Shown: piece by piece, positions 63,716 through 64,000 of the stretch
Position numbering within the stretch: position 1 is the stretch's first letter
How the letters are laid out: each line of letters opens with the position of its first letter
Assembly: GCA_023053545.1 (NCBI GenBank)
Contig: JAKZAN010000006.1
Coordinates: 11,539,412-11,603,411, forward strand
Length of the DNA: 64,000 bases
Direction of reading: 5' to 3'
From: Lepidurus packardi
Lineage: Eukaryota > Arthropoda > Branchiopoda > Notostraca > Triopsidae
Made by a program: the position numbers and the translations under genes
The notes under the pieces: model-generated
What the model was told of the DNA's origin: nothing
The model's input: only the letters and a program-made list of their open reading frames with translations
Database searches by the model: none

Positions 63716-64000
63716 TTTGGAAAAGCCTTTCATAAAAAGTAATAATAGAAACATATAGCTAATAGAAGCTATACGTATTCATGGCGTTAGCTTTGTTAAT
63801 TCTTTCTTACATGTTAAAGAATGAAAAGCTTATGACGGGTGTAAGAAGTCTGACTGGGGTTTAACATACAAGAAATTTTAGCTGAAAATTTTAACGAATT
63901 GGTAGCTTTCTCTAGTTCTTTTTTAACTACGTTAATTTTATTTCACGGGACCTCTTTATGACCTCCTCGAAAAGTAACACACCAAAACCAAAGAGGAGTT

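Overview
This window is nuclear DNA from an animal, most likely an arthropod. Genes are split by short GT-AG introns (many 50-70 bp), there is a nuclear copy of mitochondrial DNA with the tRNA-Glu / tRNA-Phe / nad5 arrangement of the ancestral pancrustacean mitochondrion, and TTAGG-type (arthropod telomere-like) tracts occur inside repeats. I cannot name the species.

Layout. 1-9.5 kb is a repeat-rich graveyard: a non-LTR retrotransposon remnant, a nad5 numt split by a hAT transposon with a perfect 8-bp target duplication, a pair of long inverted repeats around that block, a minisatellite, and an unrecognised spliced gene with a reverse-transcriptase fragment in its first visible intron. 9.49-15.50 kb is one large DNA transposon encoding a Mutator-like transposase joined to a YqaJ-type nuclease domain; its right terminal repeat is split by a 683-bp TTAA-flanked element. 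15.7-16.7 kb holds a foldback element and a 5'-truncated non-LTR insertion with a 13-bp target duplication. 16.8-18.25 kb is a complete cytochrome b561 gene (minus strand). 18.9-23.75 kb has more transposons: a second copy of the first non-LTR remnant, a BEL/Pao remnant, a pogo-like MITE and a complete-ended PIF/Harbinger element with MADF and transposase genes.

24.2-34.75 kb is the gene-dense core: a Numb-associated kinase (AAK1/BIKE type, 15 coding exons, plus), TIMM23 (4 exons, minus) and DDX54 (11 exons, plus). TIMM23 and DDX54 are head to head with 317 bp between start codons. For these genes and for cytochrome b561 the exon lengths and intron phases close exactly into complete reading frames. 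The gene products act separately: endocytic clathrin-adaptor phosphorylation, mitochondrial protein import, ribosome biogenesis and transmembrane electron transfer.

34.8-57.7 kb is almost gene-free. It holds hAT MITEs, pogo fragments, a dispersed foldback family with TTAGG-like cores, and one small TATA-driven 37-codon frame that may encode a membrane micropeptide. 57.8-64.0 kb carries the first five coding exons of a secreted or type I membrane thrombospondin-repeat protein (THSD7-like) that runs off the right edge.

The clearest unusual findings are the transposase-nuclease fusion element with a readable empty site for its TTAA guest, the hAT-in-numt insertion, the foldback family with telomere-like cores, and the micropeptide candidate.
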